Of a stretch of DNA of 64,000 nucleotides, positions 32,788 to 42,699 are shown piece by piece. The position numbers and the translations under genes were made by a program. The first letter of the stretch is position 1, and every line of letters starts with the position of its first letter. The stretch covers positions 14,774,001 through 14,838,000 of the forward strand of contig JARKIP010000053.1 of NCBI GenBank assembly GCA_029990175.1. The letters run 5' to 3'. The stretch comes from Petunia secreta (taxonomy: Eukaryota > Streptophyta > Magnoliopsida > Solanales > Solanaceae). The notes below the pieces were generated by a model that did not search any database, was not told the origin of the DNA, and worked only from the letters and a program-made list of their open reading frames with translations.

Positions 32788-33482
32788 TTTAAGAGCTAAA
32801 CCCCATCTTCGTCAGACCCCTGGTGCATTGATTGCTATTTCGATGGTCCACTCGGGATGACTCCACTTTTCAAGGCAACTGAATAGCATTCTCTAGCTAC
32901 TCGTTGCTCACCTCGGATTGAACGAACTTCCCAAGAAGTAGGGAATTTGATGATTTGGTAAAGAGTGGATGGTACGGCTTCTATCGCATGACTCCAAGGT
33001 CTGAGGATCACATTGTAAGTCATGTCCTTGGGTATAACCTGGAACATGGTTTCTTTCACAATTCCTTTAGCATAAGTAGTGAGTGTGATCTCACCTAGCA
33101 TTTTCTCCGTTGAGTTTTTGAAGCCAGTCAAGACGATTGACTTCGGGACGATAAAGTCCTTTAACCACATCTTTTTCACTGCCCCATAGCTTATAATGTT
33201 CACCGAGCTACCGGGGTCAATCAAGACTCATTTGATATCTGAGTCGTTGATTCTCAATATAATGACCAAAGCATCATGATGGGGAAACATCATCTCATCA
33301 CAAGCCTTCAACTCGTTCACTAACTCTGAGTTTGAGATGTTGAAATTATACTCTAAAATTCTAGGCAAATCCTTATCTTTAGATACTAAGGAAGGCCCCA
33401 TATCATTCTTTTGATTAACATTTGCATTAACCCTTCCTCCGAGCCATTGGCTAACATATTGTCCCCCGAGCCTTTGACTCAC
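32788..33482 (-). pseudogene. aspartic protease region of gypsy element A
   Basis: The minus strand encodes IDPGSSVNIISYGAVKKMW and later MTYNVILRPWSHAIEAVPST, the flap and the end of a retroviral-type aspartic protease. The active site normally reads D-S/T-G and here reads D-P-G. A TGA at about 33225-33227, just upstream in the same frame, separates it from NDSDIK. Both changes mark a dead copy. Confidence 0.75.
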
Positions 33483-33752
33483 GTGTTGTTTTTATGAGTT
33501 GTAATAGTCATACCGACCCTTCAAGTTTGCACGTGGTGCTTCGGCACGTCATGAAGACTCGGGGTGATTTCTATAGCTAGAGCCTCAGCCAGTTGCTCTT
33601 CACTCTACTTCCTCCATTCTTACTTTGGCAGTAGCTCTATCGTGTAACTCATCCCATGTTTGATCTTGCCATTGCTGAAGTTTCTTTTTCAACTCGGCAA
33701 CAGCTTCGGAGTTTCTGATTGATGTTCTTTTCGAACGCCATGATTGCCATAT
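33483..33752 (-). pseudogene. C-terminal gag remnant of gypsy element A
   Basis: A degenerate minus-strand frame with HDRATAKVRMEEVE, running into the insertion site of the gag-protease gypsy element. The target copy CATAT is at 33748-33752. The N-terminal part of the same gag resumes at 41656. Confidence 0.55.
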
Positions 33753-34504
33753 TGATGCAGGGCAAATCGAGTCAAGACACTTCCCAACGTGTGCCAAGCT
33801 TGAAGGATGCCAAAGACTAGAAGTCAAGAGCTTGGGGAGTGAATTGAAGAAGTATCGAAGAGGACCTAGGGCCAGGCGCTCCGCCTAAGGCCCTAGGCGC
33901 TCCACCCTGGGAGCTAGTCAACTGGGCGCTCCGCCCTACTCCAAGGCGCTCCGCCCAAACCACTGCACAGTGGGGCGCTCCGCCCAGCATCCAGGTGCTC
34001 CGCCTAAGACACCCCACTGATCATTTTGTGAGGCGCTCCGCCTAAGCTTGGGCGCTCCGCCCGAAATGCTGAGTTGCGAGAAACTTAAGGGTCTTAAGAC
34101 TATTTTGACCCTACATGGTCTTTTATCCTAAAGCCTAGTGTGTGGGCTATTTAGACATTTTACTTAGTGCCTAAAAATCTCTATAAATAGCTAGATAGCT
34201 TATTTCATTCCTTAGTCTATTTTGAATGATGAATTAACATTGTAAAGAGGGATCTCTTTGGGTTTATAAACCAACCTATGTTTGGGATTTGTGTGCTTCT
34301 AGTGGATTCTAGTTGGACAACGACCCCGCCCCGACCATTCTACTTGCGAGTCCTAGTTGACTCGAGGGTAGTTGCCTAGTGTAGGTATTCTTGACATTCT
34401 CTCGGGGTGTAACGGAACGAGTTCTCCGTTGCTACTTGAGATTATTGATCGAGTTACGTCTCGTTCTTTATCTTGTTTACTTTCCGCATTTTTTCCCTAC
34501 ATTA
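33753..34504 (+). repeat. 5' LTR of the gag-protease gypsy element
   Basis: Begins TGATGCAGGGC; the end reads CCCTACATTA where the 3' LTR has CCCTACATCA, so the CA end is mutated. Eight copies of the word RGGCGCTCCGCCY or a close variant lie at 33874-34062. A TATA-like CTATAAATAG is at 34181-34190. Confidence 0.85.
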
Positions 34505-34506
34505 TT

Positions 34507-34518
34507 TGGTATCAGAGC
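34507..34518 (+). other. primer binding site (initiator tRNA-Met type)
   Basis: TGGTATCAGAGC two bases after the 5' LTR. Confidence 0.92.
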
Positions 34519-35722
34519 AAGGCTCGGGTTTTGTTCCTACAAACCCCCGACCCTTGGTTCTTCGTGCCCAGTATCTTCTTTTAGTTTTCTTGTTGTTGAA
34601 GTTATTGGAAAGAAGAAAAATACAAAAAAAATAGAAAAGTGAAAAATACAAAAATTGTCGTAACTTTTTGGTGTGATTGATTTTTGTTATGGGTGTTATA
34701 GATTCTTGATCCTTGTTGAAAACCCGTCGTTTGGGTACCACAATCTCGTGGTTTGGATTGGAATCAAGAAATTTGAAAGTTGAAAACCCCAAAATTGTTA
34801 AACCCTTCCAAAACCCTTGTTCTTGATGATTCTTGGATTATTCATGGGTTGGATGATTTTTGATTGTTGATTTGATTATAGGGGTTTGTTCTACGTTGAA
34901 AAACAAACAAATAGAAACAAATTTCGTGTGATTTGGAGTTGTATAACATCGAATTTGAAGAATCGAAATCCACTTTGAACCCTTTTGAAATTCTTGTTGA
35001 AACCCCAACTTGAAACTTTGAATCATGATTGTGCCTTGATTGTTGGTTGTTTGGGTGTGAAAATCATTGGGGTTTGAATATATTATCATTATACAACTTT
35101 GGGTACCTTGGATTTGTGCAAAAAACATTGAAATCGGACTAAATTTTGGCTTGAAATCGAGCAAAATCGGAGTTGGAAAAGCAGGGGCCCGACCCCCAGG
35201 CACCCCGCCCAGTCCTAGGGCGCCCCGCCTGAACCCCCCCCCCCCCCCACTGTTGAAAAACTTTAGGCGCTCCGCCCCAATCTCTGGGCGCTCCTCCCAA
35301 GCCCTGAAGGTGTGGATTTGGTAGTTTTCCTTAGGTTTTCTTGTTTCTTTGTTGCCTAACCTCTAATTAGTGCTTATCTAAGTAACTTTCCTACTTAATT
35401 AGCACTAATTCTTTATTGCTATTAGGTAATTCGTGCCTTAGTTGGAGAGTAGAACTCCAAGAAGATCCGTAAAATCCTTTGACTCAAGTCCTTACTCTAA
35501 AGTGCTTATCGTACATCGAGTCACGTTAACTCCACTCACCCCAGAGTACACTTGACTTGTGAGTTGATTGATGAGTTGAGGATTGTTGTCCAACTACTTA
35601 AAGCTTTTAGGACTCAAGTCCGAGTGAAATATCCACCACCACTAAACGAGTGAACCGAGTGCTATACACGTGAGGGTGTGTGTGAGGTGTTTTCACTAAC
35701 GTTTGCTCTTCTTGTAGGTACA
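34519..35722 (+). other. leader of the gag-protease gypsy element
   Basis: No gene seen. Rich in CTTGAAA/TTGTTGA words. Four more, partly degenerate, copies of the GGCGCTCCGCC word lie at 35198-35298, one beside a C run at 35235-35249. Confidence 0.6.
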
Positions 35723-37244
35723 ATGGCCAACGAAAGTCTAGATTTTATCAAGGATGCCTTGGCTAATCTTCTTACCAAGGTGGATACCATGAATCAAAGG
35801 ATTGAGTCTCTTGAAAAGGGGACCTCAAGTACCCAAGGTGATCAAGGGACTCCGAGTGTCCAAGTTGAGAAAGGGACACCGAGTGTCCAAGTTGAAGCCG
35901 GTGAAGGCTCAAGTAGCCAACTTTACCACGGAACAAGTTGTTGAGTTGCTTAATCAACAACAGGTAAAGGAGGAACGAGAGAGAAATGATCAAGTGATGG
36001 GCAATCCCCAACGAACGGGCATTCCCCGTATTATGGACAACCCCCAAAGAAACATCCCACTTCCAAGACCCATTCGAAATGTTCAACCTCTTGAGCAAGC
36101 CGATAAAGCTCAAGAAGGGGAGGAAGCCGAGTATGGTGATGAGGCTTATGGGGATGATGATCATTATCAACCAAGGCGAGGTATGAATTGGGGTCAAAAT
36201 GTGGATAGGGGTAGAGGCCGAGGTCGAGGGCCACCCATGGGATATGTTGGAGGGAATGCTAGAAGGGATTATGGTGTGTATGGTGACCATTATGGAGGCC
36301 AGCTGGAGCCTTACCATGGAGGTCGTGATCTTAACAATCTCAATAGTGTGAAGCTTAATCTTCCAATCTTTAAGGGAACTTGTGATCCGGAGGCATACAT
36401 GGAATGGGTACTACTCATGGAGAGGATGTTTGACACAAATGAGATGACCAATGAGAAGAAGGGTACGTATGCTATTTCATCCTTTGAGTCCTACGCTTCT
36501 ACTTGGTGGGAGTCCATAAAGAGGACAAGGAGAAGAGTGGGTGTGCATGTGAATGTGTCTTGGAATGAATTGAAGGATCTCATGAATACCAAGTATGTGA
36601 CTCCTAGGTATCGTCAAGAGCAACTCAAGAAGCTTTATGATCTAAATCAAGGTGTCAAGACGGTTCATGAGTACTATGATGAGTTTGAGAAAATCCGGAT
36701 GGCATTGGATATGGAAACCGAGAGTGAAGAACAAGCCATGATCCGATTCAAGAATGGCTTGAGCTATGGTATAGCTTCTCAATTGAGGGAATTCTTATCC
36801 TTCACTCCAAGATCTATTGGAATCCGCTATTGAAGCCGAGAAATGGCTTAATGGAGAAAAGTCCAACCGTTACAAGAGTAGCGCTCCTACTCCCGTGAGC
36901 CAACCAAAAGAATGGAGGACTCCAAATGCAAACTTTCCAAGTGCAAGTGGTGCAAGTGCTAGCAAAGAAGTGAAGAGAACATATGAGAAGTCTACACCAC
37001 CATTGGAAGGTAATTCTAAAACTCACTTGAGCAATCCTACTTCTACTTCTACTCAATGCTATAAGTGTAAAGGGTATGGACATATTGCTAAATATTGTCC
37101 TACTAAAAGAACCATGGTTGTGGTAGGTAATTCGGTGTATGAGCAAGATAGTGAGCCCAAAAATGAGGAGGATGAGCAGATTGCTTGTGAGGAGGGTATA
37201 GAGGAAGGAGATGATCCTAAAATGTTCTTGGTGGTTAGGAGGAG
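35723..37244 (+). pseudogene. gag of the gypsy element, two frameshifts
   Basis: ATG 35723 follows a leader of about 1.2 kb. The first frame (MANESLDFIKDALANLL, coiled coil, then repeats of GTPSVQVE) ends at 35944. Similarity continues in the frame from about 35910 to 36833 with the Gag core (LNLPIFKGTCDPEAYMEW, STWWESIKR, YDEFEKIRMAL). It then shifts again to a frame through 36830-37244 with EAEKWLNGEK and the zinc knuckle CYKCKGYGHIAKYC. It stops at a solo LTR that begins at 37245. The Gag core and the knuckle are those of chromovirus-type gypsy elements. The frameshifts make a full-length product impossible from this copy. Confidence 0.85.
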
Positions 37245-38659
37245 TGATAAGTTTGTATTTTACCAACTTAAAGACTACTTTAAGCTTTTTTTTTGAATCC
37301 AAAAGCAACATTTAGTGTTGTTTAATGCCGTAATTGGTTAGTTTCAGGTTTTAATGAGTATGCTCAAGCAATGGTTGAAGATTGAAGTTCAAAAGCAAGA
37401 ATTGAAGCCAAAGTATGAAGATCGAGTCACAGCATGAGGCGCTCCGCCTAGAAATTGAGGCGGAGCGCCTAACAAAAACACAGAGGGCAAGTTCTCTTGA
37501 GGCGCTCCGCCTAACAAAATACAGAGAGCAAGTTTTCATGAGGCGCTCCGCCTAAAGTTTGAGGCGCTCCGCCTAGAAAAAGTACAGAGAGCAAGAATGC
37601 ATGAGGCGCTCTGCCTAAATCATGAGGCGGGGGCCTCAACAAGGACCTGAAGCTCAATAGTTTGAAGCCCAGAAAGAGGCGCTCCGCCTCAGCTGCTGTG
37701 ACTGCATTTTCTCAGCTTGTATAAATAGTAAAAGCTAAGGTTTAACAAACACATTAGATATTACATTAGCTACTTGTTTTGAGGCGATTTTGAGAGCTAA
37801 GAAGGAGTCTTAACATTATTTTGTAAGCTTCCAATCTTGTATCTTTGAATCTTATTCCATATATCAATTCAAAACTCATGTTTGATTTCAATCCATCATT
37901 TCATTACATTTTGATTGCTTTGATTCAAACCCTAGTCATGAGTAGGTAAACTCATAACTAGGGGTGTAATTATGCTATTGTGATAGAAAATTAATGGGTT
38001 TTGTTCTATTTCACTAACCATAACACAAGTAACAATTATCCAACTCCTCATTACAATAACATCAAAATCCCAAAATCCATTATATTTGGAATTTCTTGTC
38101 TATATTGCTAGTTGAAGACTCGAAAGAGATTAACTAGTGTAGAATAGTGGAGTTGGCGAGGATTTGAGTTGATAGGCTATTCATATAGACTAACTCATCT
38201 AAAAGGAGTTACGCTTGGAAGAGGTCTCCTTTCCTCGGGTCATTGAGTAGTGCTTTAAGCATTCAACTAAGGCTCTGACGAGCGGGTTGTGAAAGATCTC
38301 TCCTAGGCCAGAAGGATTCTAGAGATCACGATCAAAATGCTCGACCATAATTATACTTGTGTTGGGAAAGTGAAGTAAAGACAGCCGTTAGTTGGAAATC
38401 ACTATCAGTTGGTTGCACCCCTAGTCTAGTAATATCGAACAACTTACTCGTTTAATTGCTTACACTTTAGAATTAATCATAGTTTTCATCGAACAAATCA
38501 TACTTCTAGGACTCAATACTAAACCTCATTTGAATATCTATTTGCAACTCTCTCACTTGACGTGCTGGTTCCATTGAGAAATCGACCCCGACTCACATCG
38601 AGTATTATACTTTGATGACCGCCCTTCACCATTAATGGTGTAAGATTGAGCGTGGATCA
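37245..38659 (+). mobile_element. solo LTR (1415 bp) inserted between gag and protease
   Basis: Begins TGATAAGTTTG, ends GTGGATCA, and is flanked by AGGAG at 37240-37244 and 38660-38664. If one target copy and the LTR are ignored, the gag and protease frames join without a shift, which supports the boundaries. A TATA-like TATAAATAG is at 37720-37728. A 14-base perfect palindrome, CACCATTAATGGTG, lies 19 bases from its end (38627-38640). Eight copies or variants of RGGCGCTCCGCCY lie at 37437-37689; one is in reverse orientation (AGGCGGAGCGCCT, 37458-37470). Its family is different from the host element and is not represented elsewhere in the window. The open frame to 37296 is read-through into the LTR. 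Confidence 0.82.
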
Positions 38660-39235
38660 AGGAGTTTGAGTACCATTCTCATGGAAGAGGAGGTGGAGAA
38701 TGATCAAAGGGAAAACCTCTTTCATGCTAGATGCCGAGTCATTGGTAAAGTTTGTTCCATGATTGTTGACTCGGGAAGTTGTGCCAACATAGTAAGGCAA
38801 ACATTGATTTCCCAATTGGAGATACCCACCTTGAAACACCCCATCCCATATCGTTTACAATGGCTAAGTGAGTGTGGGAAGTTGAAGGTGGTGAAGCAAG
38901 CATTGATTGAGCTTAGCATGGGGAGCTATAAAGACAAAATCTTGTTTGATGTTGTCCCGAAGCAAGCATGCCATCTATTATTTGGGAGACCATGGAAATA
39001 TGATAGATGTGTGGTGCACGATGGCCGGACCAATTCATATACGGTCAAGAATGATGGGAGGAAGTATGTGCTTAAAGCTTTGACTCCAAGGCAAGTAAGG
39101 GAAGACTACAAGCGAATGAGGGAGTTAAGGGAAGCGGCTAAAGCAAAGTCACCCATTGTACTTGAACCCGAGGCAAAAAATCTTGTTGTCTTGCCATTTC
39201 ATGATGAAAATGATGAGTCACTCCACTTCAAATGA
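38660..39235 (+). CDS. aspartic protease region of the gypsy element
   Basis: Continues the gag frame after the solo LTR. RENLFHARCRVIGKVCSMIV leads into the active site VDSGSCANIV, followed by the flap and LLFGRPWKYDRCVVHDGRTN, as in gypsy-type retropepsins that cut the polyprotein. The frame continues past the protease (KALTPRQVREDYKRM) and stops at 39233-39235. In an autonomous relative this would lead into the reverse transcriptase; here it does not. The DSG triad is intact. Confidence 0.82.
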   Translation, partial: RSLSTILMEEEVENDQRENLFHARCRVIGKVCSMIVDSGSCANIVRQTLISQLEIPTLKHPIPYRLQWLSECGKLKVVKQALIELSMGSYKDKILFDVVPKQACHLLFGRPWKYDRCVVHDGRTNSYTVKNDGRKYVLKALTPRQVREDYKRMRELREAAKAKSPIVLEPEAKNLVVLPFHDENDESLHFK

Positions 39236-40103
39236 GAGAGAAAAAATAGAGAGAAGTGAGGGAGTGACCGGTGACAATCTAAGAGAGGAAAAAGGAGAGG
39301 ATTTGAGGAGTGATGTGAGTGGATTGTCGCCACCAACTACACTTAACCATGAGGTAAAATTGAGAGAGAAGGGAGGTAAGGAAAGAAAAATTGAGAGTGA
39401 GAACACCCATTGTTCTAACAATTCTTCATCTTCTATACTTTCTTGTGTTAGATCTTGTGTAGGTACAAATGAAGACAAGCCGTTGGAGCCTCAACCATGT
39501 GCTTGGAAGGAAAGACAAGAGGAGGAAAGTTCTCAATGTGAGCTTCATGAAGAAGGAGTTACACATGACACTTCAAGCCTTGTGAGTGATCAAGGAAGTA
39601 CTACAAATATAAGTGTTGCTCCACCTTTTCATGAACCTACTAGCTATTTGTCTTGTGATGACTCAACACTAGTTGGTGCTTGTATTGCATCTAGTGAATA
39701 TGCCACTAGTGAAGAGTCTAAAAGTCAACTTGTGTGTGCTTGTGTAACATTAGTTGAGAGCCTTGCTAAGCCACATCAAGATGTGAGCTCATTGTTCAAT
39801 GAATCTCTCACTAGTGTAGACTTGATAGTTGACAATAATTGTGACCTTTGCTATGACACACCACCAATTTTTGATAAAAGGGTAGATGAGATAGTTGATC
39901 ATACCCTTATTGACATGCTTCTATTTGGTGGACCTATGTGTCGTAGTGAGGATAGTTGTGACCTTGAGGAGTCTCTTGAGTGTGAGATGGATCGATTTGT
40001 TTTCGATGACTCCTCGAGGTTGGGTAAAGAACCTAGTCTTGATACCATGCTTTTGTGTGACCATGAATTTGAGGTGCATGCTTTTATATTTCTATTATTT
40101 TAA
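39156..40103 (+). CDS. hypothetical ORF in place of reverse transcriptase
   Basis: A 315-codon frame overlapping the end of the protease frame by 80 bases; the start shown is a non-ATG codon. The product is Ser/Glu/Cys-rich, with many acidic patches and no motif I recognise; there is no YxDD, no RNase H and no integrase residue pattern. It could be spacer sequence that stayed open, or a real accessory protein of this gag-protease element. Conservation in other copies would decide. Confidence 0.4.
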   Translation: MYLNPRQKILLSCHFMMKMMSHSTSNEREKIERSEGVTGDNLREEKGEDLRSDVSGLSPPTTLNHEVKLREKGGKERKIESENTHCSNNSSSSILSCVRSCVGTNEDKPLEPQPCAWKERQEEESSQCELHEEGVTHDTSSLVSDQGSTTNISVAPPFHEPTSYLSCDDSTLVGACIASSEYATSEESKSQLVCACVTLVESLAKPHQDVSSLFNESLTSVDLIVDNNCDLCYDTPPIFDKRVDEIVDHTLIDMLLFGGPMCRSEDSCDLEESLECEMDRFVFDDSSRLGKEPSLDTMLLCDHEFEVHAFIFLLF

Positions 40104-40198
40104 GATAATCTCATTTGTGGAAGCGAATTGTATCGGACTAGGGTTGATAGTAAGAGGAACCTCCATGGTGTAAAGGAATTGATTCCTTAGGCAACCCA

Positions 40199-40831
40199 TT
40201 GTGTGAGAATTTGAATGAGGTAAATGACTCTTTGAGTGACCCTACTATTGCTTGTTGGGGTTATGATGAAGAAGAGGTCATTATCAATACCTTCCTTGAA
40301 AGCTTGCCTTTTGAGAAGGGTTGCTTAGGTGATGAAATGGGAGGTGAAATGGAATCCCTTGGTGTGAGTAAGTATGCTCTAAAGAAGCGGAATGGAGTAC
40401 TTTATGTTACTTGCATGTTGGGTTATTTGACTCATTCCACTCCACATGTTGATCTCACTTTGAGGAGGGATTGGTTTGTTGATCTTAAGCTTAAGGTTCA
40501 AGGGGATTTTGATAGCTTGATCTTGCATTTTCTATGTCCCCATGACCTATTTGCTCATTATTATGTTGCATGCACATTCTTATTGAACCAAGCACTTGAT
40601 GATCTCCTTGGAGATTTGGTATTTGTTCTTAACATTGATGCTTGGTTATATCACAAGAGTGTGTTTTCCACACTTCTTGCATTAACCTACTTTCAAAGTA
40701 GGAAATCTTGTGTTTGCTTGTCGTTGCTTGTAGGTTCTAAGCTCCATGTTGAGGCAAGGGAGATGTTGGAAGAGACCTATGTCAAAGTGACGATCAAGGG
40801 TTACAAGGGAGGAGAGCATTGGGCACCCTGA
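40199..40831 (+). CDS. hypothetical ORF before the 3' LTR of the gypsy element
   Basis: A 210-codon frame, rich in Leu, Cys, Phe and Tyr in its second half (HFLCPHDLFAHYYVACTFLL), ending KGYKGGEHWAP just before the 3' non-coding end. I do not recognise a family. It has no catalytic motif of Pol. Together with the preceding ORF it occupies the space where an autonomous chromovirus has reverse transcriptase and integrase. Confidence 0.4.
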   Translation: MCENLNEVNDSLSDPTIACWGYDEEEVIINTFLESLPFEKGCLGDEMGGEMESLGVSKYALKKRNGVLYVTCMLGYLTHSTPHVDLTLRRDWFVDLKLKVQGDFDSLILHFLCPHDLFAHYYVACTFLLNQALDDLLGDLVFVLNIDAWLYHKSVFSTLLALTYFQSRKSCVCLSLLVGSKLHVEAREMLEETYVKVTIKGYKGGEHWAP

Positions 40832-40883
40832 AGAGATGATTCCATGGACGTGAATGCAATGATTTCGAGGACGAAATCTTCTC

Positions 40884-40896
40884 AAGAAGGGGAGGA
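40884..40896 (+). other. polypurine tract of the gypsy element
   Basis: AAGAAGGGGAGGA immediately before the 3' LTR start TGATGCAGGGC. Confidence 0.8.
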
Positions 40897-41650
40897 TGAT
40901 GCAGGGCAAATCGAGTCAAGATACTTCCCAACGTGTGCTAAGCTTGAAGGATGCCAAAGACTATAAGTCAAGAGCTTGGGGAGTGAATTGAAGAAGTATC
41001 AAAGAGGACCCAGGGCCAGGCGCTCCGCCTAAGGCCATAGGCGCTCCACCTTGGGAGCTAGTCAACTGGGCGCTCCGCCCTACTCCCAGGCGCTCCGCCC
41101 AAACCACTGCACAGTGGGGCGCTCCGCCCAACATCCAGGCGCTCCGCCTAGGACACCCCACTGATCATTTTGTGAGGCGCTCCGCCTAAGCTTGCGCACT
41201 CCGCCCGAAACGCTGAGTTGCGAGAAACTTAAGGGTGTTAAGACTATTTTGACCCTACGTGGTCTTTTATCCTAAAGCCTAGTGTGTGGGCTATTTAGAC
41301 ATTTTACTTAGTGCCTAAAAACCTCTATAAATAGCTAGATATCTTATTTCATTCCTTAGTCTATTTTGAATGATGAATTAACATTGTAAAGAGGGATCTC
41401 TTTGGGTTTATGAAAACCAACCTATGTTTGGGATTTGTGTGCTTCTAGTGGATTCTAGTTGGAAAACGACCCCGCCCCGACCATTCTACTTGCGATTCCT
41501 AGTTGACTCGAGGGTAGTTGCCTAGCATAGGTGTTCTTGACATTCTCTCGGGGTGTAACGGAACGAGTTCTCCGTTGCTACTTGAGATTATTGATCGAGT
41601 TCCGTCTTGTTCTTTATATTGTTTACTTTCAGCGTTTTTTCCCTACATCA
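40897..41650 (+). repeat. 3' LTR of the gag-protease gypsy element
   Basis: Collinear with the 5' LTR over its full length, ends CATCA, and is followed by the target copy CATAT. It carries the same eight RGGCGCTCCGCCY-type words (about 41018-41208), most of them intact in both LTRs. Confidence 0.88.
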
Positions 41651-41655
41651 CATAT

Positions 41656-42617
41656 TGTCATCCATCATTGGCAATTCCATTCTCTCTGATTGGAAGTGCT
41701 CGAGGAAGTCCTTGATTGGCTCCCCCAACCATTATTTAACCTCAAAGATGTCTTATTTCTGCTTGAGGATCTTTTGCGCTCTGGTATGAGATTTAACGAA
41801 CAAATTAGCCAGTTCATTAAAGTTGGAGCTAGACTCGGAGGCTAGGTGCATATACCAACATAGCGCTCCTTTTTCTAAAGAATATCCAAATTTTTTCAAG
41901 AACATGGACTCCTTCTCCACCGGGGTTAGATCGTTGCCCTTCACCATAGCCATGAACTCAGTCACGTGCTCAACAGGGTCGGTCGTACTGTCATATTTCT
42001 TTGGGATCGGCACCTTAAAGTATTGTGGGATGGGCTCCGTGGCGGCCTCAGGCTTTTAATCTAGCTGCCTACATTTATCAATATCTAACGCTCTTTGAAT
42101 CTTTCTCACCCCGGGGATTTTTTCGAGCCGTTTTTCGAATTAGGCTTCAAAATCCCTTTTCCACTTCTCAAGGTCTACCGAGACGCTTGTTTTTGCCATT
42201 GTGTGAACCGTTCCGAAGGGCGGTTGACATGTGGAGCAATCCCCAAGCCTCCAGATATAGCCCCATTTGGAGGTCCTCATATTGTCGCGTCAGCAGGAAC
42301 GAAGTTCGGGATGCCTCCAGTTGGAGCCACAAGTAGAGTATTGGTAGCGGTAGCATTATTTCTCATCGAAATAGTTTCCAATGAACTACGAAATTCCGCA
42401 TTAATGCTTGCTTGTTCAGCAAGCTGCCCCTGAATTTGTTATAAGAAGTTTATAACGTAAGCTTCAACCCTGATGAAGAAGGGGCAACTGGAGGTGGGGG
42501 AGGTGGAGGTATACCACTTGGTGGAGGTGGAGACACAAATGCTCCACCATTAGTTTTCCCATCAGGGCGCTGTTGGTTTCTATTAACAGTTTCTTCATTA
42601 TCAACCATCGTCAAGAA
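41656..42617 (-). pseudogene. gag N-terminal and core part of gypsy element A
   Basis: The minus strand encodes, nearest the insertion, the Gag core YDSTTDPVEHVTEFMAMVKG, then LKKFGYSLEKGALCWY and ELANLFVKSHTRAQ. Upstream it has a degraded N-terminal region with a Pro-rich stretch (about 42480-42550 on the plus strand). Several stops and shifts break it. It joins the fragment at 33483-33752 across the gypsy insertion. Confidence 0.75.
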
Positions 42618-42680
42618 TAAAAAATGTTAATATGAACAAACATGTCGTACAATTTTGGAACAAAGCGTAATTGCTTGATC

Positions 42681-42698
42681 CCCACAGACGACGCCAAT
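42681..42698 (-). other. primer binding site of element A
   Basis: On the minus strand, TTGGCGTCGTCTGTGGGG follows the LTR end GACAATACA by one or two bases. This is the common gypsy pattern TTGGCGCCGTCTGTGGGG with one difference. Confidence 0.7.
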
Positions 42699-42699
42699 T

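Larger units (their letters stand above)
33753..41650 (+). mobile_element. gypsy-type element with gag and protease only, probably non-autonomous
   Basis: LTRs at 33753-34504 and 40897-41650, target copies CATAT (33748-33752 and 41651-41655), primer site TGGTATCAGAGC, gag with CCHC knuckle, aspartic protease, and a polypurine tract. No reverse transcriptase, RNase H or integrase motif is found between the protease (ends 39235) and the 3' LTR. The sequence before the polypurine tract (GATTTCGAGGACGAAATCTT) is typical of chromovirus-type gypsy elements, which are the likely helpers. LTRs differ at about 30 positions by eye (roughly 96% identity), so it is older than the Sirevirus. A solo LTR interrupts it at 37245-38659. 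Confidence 0.85.

Noticed and set aside
35772..37311. Reverse-strand ORFs of 165-181 codons opposite gag
   Set aside because: Shadows of the sense gag frames, without recognisable domains.
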